NCBI RefSeq assembly: GCF_947241125.1
Contig: NZ_OX365700.1
Span: 124,001-188,000, forward strand
Origin: Nitrospira tepida
Lineage (GTDB): Bacteria; Nitrospirota; Nitrospiria; Nitrospirales; Nitrospiraceae
Direction: 5' to 3'
DNA: 64,000 nt
Part shown: positions 42,453 to 50,801 of the stretch, one piece after another
How positions within the stretch are numbered: the first letter of the stretch is position 1
Layout: the number at the start of each line of letters is the position of its first letter
Notes under the pieces: generated by a model
Told to the model about the DNA's origin: nothing
The model's database searches: none
The model's input: only the letters and a program-made list of their open reading frames with translations
Program-made: the position numbers and the translations under genes

Positions 42453-43637
42453 ATGAGCCAGATACGGCTGCTCGTCGGGACACGCAAAGGGGCGTTCATT
42501 TTGACCTCGGACGGGACGCGCAAGCGCTGGGACGTCAACGGGCCGTTGTTTGGAGGCTGGGAGCTCTACCATCTCAAGGGATCGCCCGCGGATCCGAACC
42601 GGCTCTATGCCTCGCAGACGAGCAGTTGGTTCGGGCAGGTCATTCAGCGCTCGGATGACGGCGGAAAAACCTGGAACGCCCCCGGAACCAAGCCTGAAGA
42701 TCTCATGGGGCCGGATGGGATGCCGAAGGGCGAGAGCAATATGTTTGTCTACGATGCGTCCCCCGAGACCGGCAGGCCGCTCACCACGCACCAGTGGTAC
42801 GACGGCACGCAAAAGCCCTGGGAGTTCAAGCGGGTCTGGCACCTCGAACCATCACTGAACGATCCGGACACGGTCTATGCCGGCGTGGAAGATGCCGCGT
42901 TATTCCGTTCGACCGACGGCGGGCGGTCGTGGCACGAGTTGGCGGGACTGCGCGAAGCGAAGGGGCATCTCTGGCAGCCGGGCGCCGGCGGGATGTGTCT
43001 GCACACGATCCTGTTGGACCGGAGGAATCCGCAGCGGATCTTCATCGCCATCTCCGCCGCCGGCGCGTTCCGGAGCGATGACGGCGGCAAGACCTGGCGG
43101 CCGGCGAACCGCGGCCTGAAGTCTCAGTATGAGCTGCCCGATCCGGATGCGGAAGTCGGCCATTGCGTGCACCGCATCGCCATGCACCCGTCCCGTCCGA
43201 ACGTGCTGTTCATGCAGAAACACTGGGACGTGCTCCGCAGCGACGATGCCGGCGAGTCGTGGCACGAAATCAGCGGGAACCTGCCGAGCGACTTCGGGTT
43301 CCCGATTGCCGTGCATGCCCATGAGCCGAACACGGTCTATGTGGTCCCGATCAAGAGCGACTCGGAACATTATCCGCCCGAGGGCAAGTTGCGGGTGTAC
43401 CGCAGCCGGACCGGTGGGAACGAGTGGGAACCGCTGACGAAGGGGCTGCCGCAACAGGATTGTTACGTCAATATCCTGCGCGATGCGATGGACGTCGACG
43501 AGCTGGATCCCTGCGGCCTGTATTTCGGCACGACCGGCGGGCAAGTGTATGCCTCGGCCGATGCCGGCGACAGTTGGGCGCCGATCGTCCGGGATCTGCC
43601 GGCGGTGTTGTCGGTCGAAGCGCAGACGCTGTCATAA
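42453..43637 (+). CDS. BNR/sialidase-like beta-propeller protein
   Basis: 394 residues. Asp-box (BNR) motifs are repeated: [44 protein letters not shown] and [11 protein letters not shown], at fairly even spacing, giving a six- or seven-bladed propeller as in sialidases and photosystem assembly factor Ycf48. No signal peptide, so it is cytoplasmic. No glycosidase catalytic set is apparent. AAGGAGA precedes the ATG at 42453. It is paired with the MoaD-like gene, an arrangement that suggests a joint role. Confidence 0.88.
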   Translation: MSQIRLLVGTRKGAFILTSDGTRKRWDVNGPLFGGWELYHLKGSPADPNRLYASQTSSWFGQVIQRSDDGGKTWNAPGTKPEDLMGPDGMPKGESNMFVYDASPETGRPLTTHQWYDGTQKPWEFKRVWHLEPSLNDPDTVYAGVEDAALFRSTDGGRSWHELAGLREAKGHLWQPGAGGMCLHTILLDRRNPQRIFIAISAAGAFRSDDGGKTWRPANRGLKSQYELPDPDAEVGHCVHRIAMHPSRPNVLFMQKHWDVLRSDDAGESWHEISGNLPSDFGFPIAVHAHEPNTVYVVPIKSDSEHYPPEGKLRVYRSRTGGNEWEPLTKGLPQQDCYVNILRDAMDVDELDPCGLYFGTTGGQVYASADAGDSWAPIVRDLPAVLSVEAQTLS

Positions 43638-43767
43638 TCGTCAAACGTCAACCGTCACTCGTCAATCGACGGGAACAACATGGCTCTCCGTACGAATGAC
43701 GATTGACGCATGACGAATGGCGCGCAGTTCTAATGCGAAATACGCTTCACGAAATACGAGATATAAG
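43638..43767. repeat. Degenerate CGTCA/TGACG intergenic repeat
   Basis: CGTCAAACGTCAACCGTCA, CTCGTCAATCG, then ATGACGATTGACG and ATGACGAATGGCG, and TTCACGAAATACG. Related blocks occur at 41755-41790 (CATTCGTCAACCGCCATTCG) and 44070-44095 (CGTCATTCGTCAAGCGTCA). They lie only between genes of this cluster. Confidence 0.55.
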
Positions 43768-44064
43768 ATGATTCGCGTGGTGCTGCCGCAACATCTGCGC
43801 ACGCTTGCCCGCGTGAACGGCGAGGTCGGGTTGGATATTGATGGACCGGTCACGCAGCGCTCGATCCTTGACGCGCTCGAAGCCCGCTATCCCATGTTGC
43901 GGGGGACGGTCCGCGACCATGTCACGCACAAGCGCCGGCCGTTCGTGAGATTTTTCGCCTGCGAGCAGGATGTCTCCCATGAATCGCCGGATACTCCTCT
44001 TCCCGAGGCGGTCGCGACGGGGGCCGAGCCGTTCCTGATCGTCGGGGCCATGGCCGGCGGATAA
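43768..44064 (+). CDS. MoaD/ThiS family ubiquitin-like protein
   Basis: 98 residues with a beta-grasp fold pattern: [25 protein letters not shown], the helix [30 protein letters not shown] and the C-terminus [10 protein letters not shown]. The terminal Gly-Gly is as in MoaD and ThiS, which are adenylated and turned into thiocarboxylates for sulfur transfer. It has no molybdopterin or thiamine genes beside it. No ribosome site is clear; the start at 43768 fits the fold. Confidence 0.88.
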   Translation: MIRVVLPQHLRTLARVNGEVGLDIDGPVTQRSILDALEARYPMLRGTVRDHVTHKRRPFVRFFACEQDVSHESPDTPLPEAVATGAEPFLIVGAMAGG

Positions 44065-44179
44065 AGAGCGTCATTCGTCAAGCGTCATTCGCCTCGCGTG
44101 AGCGATGAGAGTCGTCCCTTGCTTCATTGCGACGGATGAACCCCACTCCGCGAGGAAGTGTTTCCTTTGGAACAGAAGG

Positions 44180-44596
44180 ATGGACGGAACGGGCTATAGG
44201 ATCGAGCCGATCGGCGTCATCCGTTCGACGCTCGTCGATCGCAAGGCGGCGCCACGCCAAGGCTACGAAGACGCGCCCGAAGCCTGGCTGGAGCTTGCGC
44301 CGCGGGTCGCGGCGGGATTGGCCGGCCTTACCGCCGGAGACGAGGTCATCGTGCTGACGTGGCTTCACCGGGCACAGCGTGACGTGCTTCAGGTGCATCC
44401 ACGCGGAAATCTGGAGGCGCCGCTGACGGGCGTGTTTGCGACGCGGTCGCCGGATCGCCCCAATCCTGTGGGACTCCATCGGGTTTCGGTCTTGGATGTC
44501 GCAGGGCTTAGAGTAAGGGTTGCGCCGATGGAGGCCATCGACGGGACGCCCATCGTCGATATCAAGCCGGTGCTGCCCCGATCGGCAGACTCATAA
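44180..44596 (+). CDS. trmO: TrmO-type tRNA (t6A37) N6-methyltransferase
   Basis: 138 residues. YRIEPIGVIRSTLVDRKAAPRQ is the family start, and TRSPDRPNPVGLHRVSVLDV with IVDIKPVLP the signature of the YaeB/TsaA family, which uses SAM to methylate N6-threonylcarbamoyladenosine at position 37 of tRNA-Thr. The usual C-terminal extra domain of E. coli TrmO is absent, giving the short form. Frame extends upstream, but 44180 is where homology begins. Confidence 0.9.
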   Translation: MDGTGYRIEPIGVIRSTLVDRKAAPRQGYEDAPEAWLELAPRVAAGLAGLTAGDEVIVLTWLHRAQRDVLQVHPRGNLEAPLTGVFATRSPDRPNPVGLHRVSVLDVAGLRVRVAPMEAIDGTPIVDIKPVLPRSADS

Positions 44597-44670
44597 CGCC
44601 GCGCGACTACCGCGGCGCCCGGGATTCCCGATCGACCGCATGATTATGGGATGCGAATGGAGGGAGCCTC

Positions 44671-45042
44671 ATGAAATACCTGCTGCTGGTTCATCACGAC
44701 GAAGAAGCGTTCGGTAAGATTCCAGAGGCCACGCGGCAGGGCATGTTGGCGGAGTCGATTCAGCTCTGTCACCAGCTCGACGACAAGGGACAATATGTCC
44801 ATGCGTCGCCGCTGCATCCGACGACAACGGGAGTCAAAGTGCAGGTTCGAGAGGGCAAACGGTTTACCACCGATGGACCGTTCGCGGAGACGCACGAGCA
44901 GATTGCCGGGTATTTCCTCATTACCGCCAAGGATCTTAGCGAAGCCATCGAGATCGCGGGTCGGATTCCCGGCGCGCGCATCGGAACGGTCGAAGTCCGG
45001 CAGGTGAGAGAGGTCGCGGGGTTGCCGGGCGAGGGATCGTGA
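44671..45042 (+). CDS. YciI/DGPF family protein
   Basis: 123 residues: MKYLLLVHHDEEAFGKI, LHPTTTGVKVQVREGK, TTDGPFAETHEQIAGYFLITAKDLSEAI and GTVEVRQVREV. Closest to the copy at 41371. GGAGGG precedes the ATG. It has no ECF42-type motif directly upstream and is 74 bases behind trmO, so it likely ends the transcript begun at 41812. The following 240 bases contain GTGAAATGTGAAA-type short repeats and the next promoter. Confidence 0.93.
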   Translation: MKYLLLVHHDEEAFGKIPEATRQGMLAESIQLCHQLDDKGQYVHASPLHPTTTGVKVQVREGKRFTTDGPFAETHEQIAGYFLITAKDLSEAIEIAGRIPGARIGTVEVRQVREVAGLPGEGS

Positions 45043-45153
45043 AATTCGAAATGTGAAGTGTGAAATGTGAAAAGCCTGTGCTTTCAAAGTCAACGATGTT
45101 CACGAAATACAATTCACGAATATGGTTCTTGAGGTGCGGATGACGAACTCACC

Positions 45154-45180
45154 TGTCGATTTCATGGGTGTTCGTTCGAC
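45154..45180 (+). promoter_or_regulatory. Predicted ECF42-type promoter (TGTCGA-N17-CGAC)
   Basis: TGTCGA at 45154-45159 and CGAC at 45177-45180, 102 bases before the YciI start at 45283. Confidence 0.65.
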
Positions 45181-45282
45181 TACCATTCGATGAGCCAATG
45201 GTGCCGTTCCTCCTCACCGTAATCCTCTCCCCCTTGTAGGAGGAGAGGGAGGGTGAGGGGGGAAGCCAAAAAGGAGAGCGTC

Positions 45283-45723
45283 ATGCGATTCATGATCATC
45301 GTCAAGGCCACCAAGGAGTCGGAAGCGGGCGTGATGCCGAGCACGAAACTTTTAGCCGAAATGGGCAAATTCAACGAAGAGCTGGTGAAGGCCGGCGTGA
45401 TGCTGGCGGGGGAGGGACTTCAGCCCAGTTCGAAGGGCGCGCGCGTCAAGTTCTCCGGAAGCACGCGGACGGTGATCGACGGGCCCTTTACCGAAACGAA
45501 AGAGCTGATCGCCGGCTACTGGCTGTGGCAGTGCAAGTCGAAGGAAGAGGCGATCGAGTGGGTCAAGCGCTGCCCGAATCCCCATGAAGGCGAATCGGAG
45601 ATCGAGATTCGCCAGGTGTTCGAGGCGGAAGACTTCGGCGCCGAGTTTACGCCGGAACTCAGGGAACAGGAGGAGCGGATACGCGCGCAAGCCGAGCAGA
45701 TTCAGCGAACGATAAAGAACTAG
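45283..45723 (+). CDS. YciI/DGPF family protein (long form)
   Basis: 146 residues: MRFMIIVKATKESEAGVMP, TVIDGPFTETKELIAGYWLWQCKSKEEAIEWVKRCPNP and EIEIRQVFEAEDFG, followed by a charged helix (LREQEERIRAQAEQIQ) of about 25 residues that extends beyond the fold. This is the variant called DGPF with a C-terminal helix. AAAGGAG precedes the ATG. It starts the unit that continues with VOC, DUF1579, SDR and DUF1428 genes. Confidence 0.94.
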   Translation: MRFMIIVKATKESEAGVMPSTKLLAEMGKFNEELVKAGVMLAGEGLQPSSKGARVKFSGSTRTVIDGPFTETKELIAGYWLWQCKSKEEAIEWVKRCPNPHEGESEIEIRQVFEAEDFGAEFTPELREQEERIRAQAEQIQRTIKN

Positions 45724-45840
45724 ACCGCAGAGGGCCATTGGAACCAAGGGACAATGGCGGGTGGTGCCGAGGATACCGTAGGGAAATTGAGCTGCCCCAG
45801 ACTTTCTGATGAAAACCCATCACCGCAAGGAGACATGACG

Positions 45841-46308
45841 ATGAGCCAGCCCCAAGTCAAACCGATCCCGGACGGGATGCATACGGTCACCCCGCACTTG
45901 GTCTGCGCCGGCGCGGCGGACGCCATCGAATTTTACAAGAAGGCCTTCAATGCCGTGGAACTGGGGAGAGTGCCGGGACTAGGAGGCAAACTCCTCCATG
46001 CCCATATCCGAATCGGTGATTCGGCCGTCCTGCTTGTCGATGAATTTCCCGATTGGCATTCGTTCGGGCCGAAGTCCCTCAAGGGTTCGCCGGTCACGAT
46101 CCATCTGTATGTCCAGGACGTGGACGCGTGCTTCAAACAAGCCGTGGCAGCCGGGGCGAAAGTGACGATGCCGGTTGAAGACACGTTCTGGGGGGATCGC
46201 TACGGTAAACTCGAAGACCCCTTCGGGCACCACTGGTCGGTCGCCACGCACGTTCGCGATGTGAAGCCGGAAGAACTGCAAGCGGCGGCGCGGAAGGCTT
46301 GCGGGTAA
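45841..46308 (+). CDS. VOC (PhnB-like) family protein
   Basis: 155 residues. VTPHLVCAGAADAIEFYKKAFNAVELGRV, then HAHIRIGDSAVLLVDEFPDW, VTIHLYVQDVDACFKQAVAAGAKVTM and DPFGHHWSVATHVRDV. This is the PhnB-like branch of the superfamily (3-demethylubiquinone methyltransferase-like); a specific activity cannot be given. It is the intact paralogue of the frameshifted gene at 24412. AAGGAG lies eight bases before the ATG at 45841. Confidence 0.93.
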   Translation: MSQPQVKPIPDGMHTVTPHLVCAGAADAIEFYKKAFNAVELGRVPGLGGKLLHAHIRIGDSAVLLVDEFPDWHSFGPKSLKGSPVTIHLYVQDVDACFKQAVAAGAKVTMPVEDTFWGDRYGKLEDPFGHHWSVATHVRDVKPEELQAAARKACG

Positions 46309-46370
46309 GGAGCCTGTCCGGACCATGGCCTTCGACCGCGGCGAACGATCGGCGGCTATCCGCTCCACCG
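46309..46370. repeat. Partial copy of the AGGAGCCTGTCCG element
   Basis: GGAGCCTGTCCGGACCATGG, then CGCGGCGAACGATCGGCGGC match the left part of the element at 63116-63301. It starts directly after the VOC stop codon. The rest of the element is not recognisable here. Confidence 0.6.
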
Positions 46371-46453
46371 AAGGGGCCGCTCGCCTGCATGAGGATTGTC
46401 CAAGCGCATCGTTTCAGCGACGGTGCGCATCACTCGATCACAAGGAGGCGCCT

Positions 46454-47053
46454 ATGCGTTTCGTATCCACTATATTCATGTGTGTGTGCCTGCTGGTCAT
46501 GGCCTCCCCCGCCCTGGCCAAAGAGAAGAAGGCGGAGAAGCAGATGGACCCCCAGGCCATGATGGAACTGTGGAAGAAACTCGCCCAGCCCGGCGAGCCG
46601 CACAAGCTCTTTGCGAGTCTCGCCGGGAGCTGGACGACCACCACCAAGGAATGGCTGGAGCCGGGCAAGCCGCCGACGGAATCGAGCGGCACCGCGGACA
46701 TGAAGATGTTGCTGGATGGCCGCTTTCTCTACCAGGAATACCATGGCCAGATGATGGGGCAACCCTTCTCCGGAATCGGCATCGACGCCTACGACAACAT
46801 GACCAAGAAGTACGTGACGGCCTGGATGGATTCGATGGGCACGGGCATCTTCATCATGGAAGGCACGGCCAGCGCCGACGGCAAGACCATCACGCTGAAA
46901 GGGTCGCATCCTGAGCCGGGCGGAGGCAAGATGACCCATCGGGCGGTTTGGAAGATCATCGACGACCACACCCAGACATTCGATATGTACGGAGCGCACC
47001 ACGGCCAGAAGGAAACGAAGATGATGGAGATCACGTATAAGCGGAAACCGTAG
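46454..47053 (+). CDS. DUF1579 family exported protein
   Basis: 199 residues, signal peptide FMCVCLLVMASPALA, then LFASLAGSWTTTTKEWLEPG, LLDGRFLYQEYHGQMMGQP and YVTAWMDSMGTGIF. It is a close paralogue of the gene at 28176, with long stretches identical even in nucleotide sequence. GGAGG precedes the ATG. In both places it follows VOC-type genes, so the pair VOC-DUF1579 was probably duplicated as a block. Confidence 0.92.
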   Translation: MRFVSTIFMCVCLLVMASPALAKEKKAEKQMDPQAMMELWKKLAQPGEPHKLFASLAGSWTTTTKEWLEPGKPPTESSGTADMKMLLDGRFLYQEYHGQMMGQPFSGIGIDAYDNMTKKYVTAWMDSMGTGIFIMEGTASADGKTITLKGSHPEPGGGKMTHRAVWKIIDDHTQTFDMYGAHHGQKETKMMEITYKRKP

Positions 47054-47096
47054 CGGAATGTGGACACGCACGACTTGGGGGTAAGTGGAAGGTCTG

Positions 47097-48005
47097 ATGT
47101 CGCTTGTCGGAACGGTCGCCTTGGTTGCGGGTGGAACGCGCGGCGCGGGCCGGGGGATCGCGGTCGAATTGGGCGCGGTCGGCGCCACGGTCTATGTGAC
47201 CGGGCGGACCGCGCGGGGCCGGCCGTCCGAATACGCCAGGCCGGAAACCATCGAAGAAACGGCCGAGCTTGTCTCGGCATCCGGCGGCCATGGCATCCCC
47301 GTTCAGGTGGATCATCTCGTCGCGGAGGAGGTCGAGAGGCTGATCGATCGCATCCGCGCCGAGCAGGGACGTCTTGATGTCCTCGTCAATGACATCTGGG
47401 GCGGAGAGCAGCTCAAGGAATGGGACACACCGGTCTGGAAACATGATCTCCGGAATGGGTTGCGGATGCTCAGCCTCGGCATTCACACGCATCTGATCAC
47501 GGCGCACTATGCCCTGCCGCTGTTGATCGAGCGTCCGGGAGGCCTCCTGGTCGAGGTGACGGACGGCACGGCCGAGTACAATGCGGAGCACTATCGGATC
47601 AACCCGTTCTATGACCTCGCGAAGATCGCGGTGACGCGCATGGCCTGGGCCCATGCCAAGGACCTCGCCCCCCATGGCGCGACCTCGGTGGCCATCACGC
47701 CCGGATGGTTGCGTTCGGAGATCATGTTGGACGCATTCGGCGTGAGCGAAGAGAATTGGCGGGACGCCACGGCGAACGTGCCGCATTTCGTGATCTCCGA
47801 GAGTCCCCGTTTCATCGGGCGCGCCGTGGCGGCCCTTGCGGCAGATCCGAATCGCTCGCGTTGGAACGGGCAATCGCTGTCCAGCGGCCAACTGGCGCAA
47901 GTCTATCGCTTTACCGACCTCGACGGCTCCCGTCCCGACGCGTGGCGATATCTGCGGGAAGTGGTCGATGCCGGAAAGCCGGCCGACGCGACCGGCTATC
48001 GATAG
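47097..48005 (+). CDS. Short-chain dehydrogenase/reductase (SDR)
   Basis: 302 residues. The nucleotide site VALVAGGTRGAGRGIAVELG (about 7-26) is a TGxxxGxG variant with AGGTRGAG. The catalytic YxxxK is in FYDLAKIAV near 172-176, with a Thr/Ser position in EVTDGTAEY before it. Cofactor preference: GRTARG after strand two carries Arg, pointing to NADP(H). Substrate unknown. GGAAGG precedes the ATG at 47097; a GTG at 47085 is also possible. Confidence 0.88.
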   Translation: MSLVGTVALVAGGTRGAGRGIAVELGAVGATVYVTGRTARGRPSEYARPETIEETAELVSASGGHGIPVQVDHLVAEEVERLIDRIRAEQGRLDVLVNDIWGGEQLKEWDTPVWKHDLRNGLRMLSLGIHTHLITAHYALPLLIERPGGLLVEVTDGTAEYNAEHYRINPFYDLAKIAVTRMAWAHAKDLAPHGATSVAITPGWLRSEIMLDAFGVSEENWRDATANVPHFVISESPRFIGRAVAALAADPNRSRWNGQSLSSGQLAQVYRFTDLDGSRPDAWRYLREVVDAGKPADATGYR

Positions 48006-48044
48006 GGTGTTCGTCTCGTCAGCACGTATCCAAAGGAGGGTGGC

Positions 48045-48410
48045 ATGGCCCGCTACGTCGATGGATTTGTCTTGCCCGTTCCGAAGAAGAACTTGAATGC
48101 CTACCGCCGTCTGGCTCAGAAGGCGGGGAAGATCTGGCGAGAACACGGCGCGCTGGACTATAAAGAATGCGCCGGCGACGATCTCCATACCAAGATGGGC
48201 GTTCCATTTCTGAAAAGCGCCAGGGCCAAGCCCGGCGAAACAGTGGTGTTCTCGTACATCGTCTATAAATCGCGAGCGCATCGGGACCGCGTTAACGCGA
48301 AGGTCATGAAAGACCCGCGCATCGCGACGATGTGTGATCCAAAAGACATGCCGTTCGACGTGAAGCGCATGGTCTATGGCGGGTTCAAAGTTTTGGTGGA
48401 TGCGTCATGA
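48045..48410 (+). CDS. DUF1428 family protein (YbaA-like)
   Basis: 121 residues. YVDGFVLPVPKKNLNAYRRLAQKAGKIWREHGALDYKEC opens the domain and the ending MPFDVKRMVYGGFKVLVDA is the family signature. It has a dimeric ferredoxin-like fold related to ABM and YciI proteins; function unknown. AAAGGAGG precedes the ATG. It is the last clear member of the ECF42-associated unit. Confidence 0.94.
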   Translation: MARYVDGFVLPVPKKNLNAYRRLAQKAGKIWREHGALDYKECAGDDLHTKMGVPFLKSARAKPGETVVFSYIVYKSRAHRDRVNAKVMKDPRIATMCDPKDMPFDVKRMVYGGFKVLVDAS

Positions 48411-48459
48411 CACGATCGATCTCCCGGCTTGTATGAACCGATGACGTCCGGGTGACCCG

Positions 48460-49107
48460 ATGAGGTCGAGGACGCTTCCGGCGCGTGTCTATCACCTGGC
48501 CGAAGCGGCGAACTGGCCGTCTATTTGCCTCAGTGGGCTATTGAGCACGAAGGTCCTGCTCGATCTGGCCGGTCTCCAAGGAACAGAGCGGGAACGGATC
48601 GAGCGGTGCCAGCGTCTCGAACACACCACCTTGCCGAACGGCGTGCAGGTGCGCGACCAGAAGCCGCTCCCCGAACGTTCGCTGGCGACCTGTCTGGTCG
48701 GCCTCACGCCGCCGGAATGGTACGAACTGATCAATTCGCAGGTGTTCTTCTGGTTGGATGCGGATCGGCTCAACCGGCAGAGGCGCGCCTGCGAACCGCG
48801 GCCGCAAGTCGTCCTGGTCGTCGATGCCCGGCGCCTGGTGGCCCGCTATGCCGAGCGGGTTTCTCTCTCCCGGATCAATTCGGGACAGGCGTGCCGCAGG
48901 CCGGCGATGCGGGGGCGATGCACCTTCGTGCCCTATCGGCTGTGGATCGAGACGGGCTGGTCCAGTGAGACGGAAGGTCTCGGCATTCGCCTCCATGCGC
49001 GGAGTCAGCGTCCTGTCGAGCTGACTGTGGCAGAAGACGCTAGGGATGTCATGAGCTGCCTCATCGACGTCCGGCGATTAGGATCAGGGGAAGCCTTTCG
49101 TCCATGA
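48460..49107 (+). CDS. DUF7002-like protein
   Basis: 215 residues. VYHLAEAANWPSICLSGLLST at the start, IRDQKPL-like VRDQKPLPERSL, LTPPEWYELINSQVFFWLDADRL and VSLSRINSGQACRRPA match a conserved domain of unknown function that resembles ADP-ribosyltransferase-like folds (H...Y...E pattern not clear). No signal peptide. It follows the DUF1428 gene by 49 bases and precedes the broken methyltransferase gene. Confidence 0.75.
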   Translation: MRSRTLPARVYHLAEAANWPSICLSGLLSTKVLLDLAGLQGTERERIERCQRLEHTTLPNGVQVRDQKPLPERSLATCLVGLTPPEWYELINSQVFFWLDADRLNRQRRACEPRPQVVLVVDARRLVARYAERVSLSRINSGQACRRPAMRGRCTFVPYRLWIETGWSSETEGLGIRLHARSQRPVELTVAEDARDVMSCLIDVRRLGSGEAFRP

Positions 49108-49128
49108 GCGGCGGTGGTTGCCGGGCGC

Positions 49129-49813
49129 ATGAGCGACAAGGCGGTTGACCATCCGCCGGACGATGACGTGGCGAAACGTGATGGAGATTGGAATCCTGAT
49201 CTCGTCGGTGATTACGACAGAATCGCTGATCTCTATGCCGAAGCCTACGCCGATGATCTCGGTCGCGCGCCCTTCGATCAAGCCCTGTTGAACCGGTTTG
49301 CGGAATCGGTTCACGGTCCTGTCTGCGACCTTGGTTGCGGACCGGGCTACGTCGCAGCGTATCTGCGTCTGCGTGGGGTCCAAGTCTTCGGGATCGACCT
49401 CTCACCCCGCATGATCGACCTGCGAGGCGCCGATACCCCGCGATTCCATTCCAGGTAGGCGACATGCGCGCGCTCGACCTGCCTGCCGGTTCGTTGGGAG
49501 GGATCGTGGCCTTCTACTCGCTGATTCATCTTCGCCGGGATGCCGTGGTGCCGGTGCTCCGGGACATGGCGCGCGTCCTTGGAAAGAACGGACGCCTCCT
49601 GGTGGGGTGCCATCTGGGGCAACAGGACCTTCATGTCGATGAGCGGTTCGGGCAGTCCGTCTCTCTGGATGCCACGCTCTTCGAACCGGCGGAGTTGGCG
49701 GAATATCTGACGGAAGCCGGCTTTACGTGGAGGAAACCTTGACGCGAAGACCCTGCGAGTTCGAGGTCCAATTGGAGAAGCTCTACCTGCTGGCTGTGAG
49801 GCGAGGCGTCTGA
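49129..49813 (+). pseudogene. SAM-dependent methyltransferase, two frameshifts
   Basis: The first frame reads YDRIADLYAEAYADDL and VCDLGCGPGYVAAYLRLRG, SAM motif I, and IDLSPRMIDL. At about 49420 the frame changes to RRRYPAIPFQVGDMRALDLP, GGIVAFYSLIHLRRDAVVPVL and RLLVGCHLG. At about 49727 a second shift is needed to read the natural end RRPCEFEVQLEKLYLLAVRRG with stop at 49811-49813. Adding one base at each site restores a normal class I methyltransferase of about 225 residues. Either real decay or two sequence errors. Confidence 0.85.
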
Positions 49814-50146
49814 GTCCAACTCGCCACCCCGGATCTTCCTGATCACGTCCGAGGACTACGCCGCATCGCGGGCTCGAATCCAAAAACAGTCCCCAATCCC
49901 CTTCAACCGTTCCATCTCCCAAGCACAGAATCGTCTGGTGCCGAATTCTCGGCAGGTGACGATCAGTCGGCATCGACCAGGCCATGCTAGGTGTGCGTGG
50001 TTATATGGCAGAGTCCAATACGGACCAGTTGTCAATGGGTTATGAACGGTCGGTTCGACGAGAAAGCAGGAACGGCCCTTGCTGAACCACAACAACGGGA
50101 ACAAACGAACCAGACAAGTCATAGATGCAGAGAAAGGGGTGACAGC
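49814..50146. other. Intergenic region
   Basis: About 330 bases without coding signal in either strand. No repeat from the families seen elsewhere occurs here. Confidence 0.4.
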
Positions 50147-50287
50147 ATGAATATCACGAACGCGATCATGCTTTGGGCCGGATGGTATCTGTTGCTGCTC
50201 GGATTGCCGTTGTGGCTCATCGGCGTCCTGGCCAAGGATTGGGCCGGGAAACCGGCGCCCGTGCGCCGCCCGCACTCCGGACAATGA
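50147..50287 (+). CDS. Small single-span membrane protein
   Basis: 46 residues. One hydrophobic helix (IMLWAGWYLLLLGLPLWLIGVL, landmark) followed by a short basic tail with AKDWAGKP. GAAAGGGGTGA before the ATG is a good ribosome site. No family recognised. It lies 73 bases before the Spy-like gene and may share its transcript. Confidence 0.6.
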   Translation: MNITNAIMLWAGWYLLLLGLPLWLIGVLAKDWAGKPAPVRRPHSGQ

Positions 50288-50360
50288 CGACAATGGCAAG
50301 TGCGTCGATCAGCACGCGCGATCTGTCTCTATCGTTCACGATCCACGAAGGGAGCCGCCA

Positions 50361-50801
50361 ATGAAATCGCAGACCCTGCTGAAAACCATCTTCTTCGCCG
50401 TGCTGGCAGCCGCCACGCTGACCGCGTCGGCCTGCCATCGCCACCAGAGTCCGGCCGAGCGGGCTCAGTGGATGGCCGACAAGGTCGCCAAGGAGTTGGA
50501 ATTGAACGCCCCACAGAAGGCCAAGCTCGCCGCGGCGAAGGAGGAATTCCTGGCTGCGCGCGCGGCGGCCCAAGAGGAACATCGGGCGCTGCTGGAGGCG
50601 CTCCTCGCACAAATTCAGAGCGATCGATTGGACCAGGCCAAATTGGCCCGGCTGTTTGAGCAGCATCAAGCGTTGCAACGCCAGACGATGGACAAGGTGC
50701 TGCCCAAGGTGGCGGAGTGGCATGCGAGCCTCACGCCCGAGCAAAAGGCTGAAGCCGTCGAGCACATTCGTCGGTGGATGGAGCGGCACAGCGGCGGGTG
50801 A
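50361..50801 (+). CDS. Spy/CpxP-like periplasmic lipoprotein
   Basis: 146 residues. A signal ending LTASAC gives a lipidated cysteine at 25. The rest is all-helical with the two LTxxQ-type elements of Spy/CpxP (LELNAPQKAKL and SLTPEQKAEAVEHIRRW) flanking a long helical hairpin. Such proteins are ATP-independent periplasmic chaperones or sensor-kinase inhibitors under envelope stress. GAAGGGAG precedes the ATG. Confidence 0.82.
   Translation: MKSQTLLKTIFFAVLAAATLTASACHRHQSPAERAQWMADKVAKELELNAPQKAKLAAAKEEFLAARAAAQEEHRALLEALLAQIQSDRLDQAKLARLFEQHQALQRQTMDKVLPKVAEWHASLTPEQKAEAVEHIRRWMERHSGG

Noticed and set aside
49856-50299. 147-codon minus-strand frame
   Set aside because: No family feature; overlaps the better supported small membrane protein gene.
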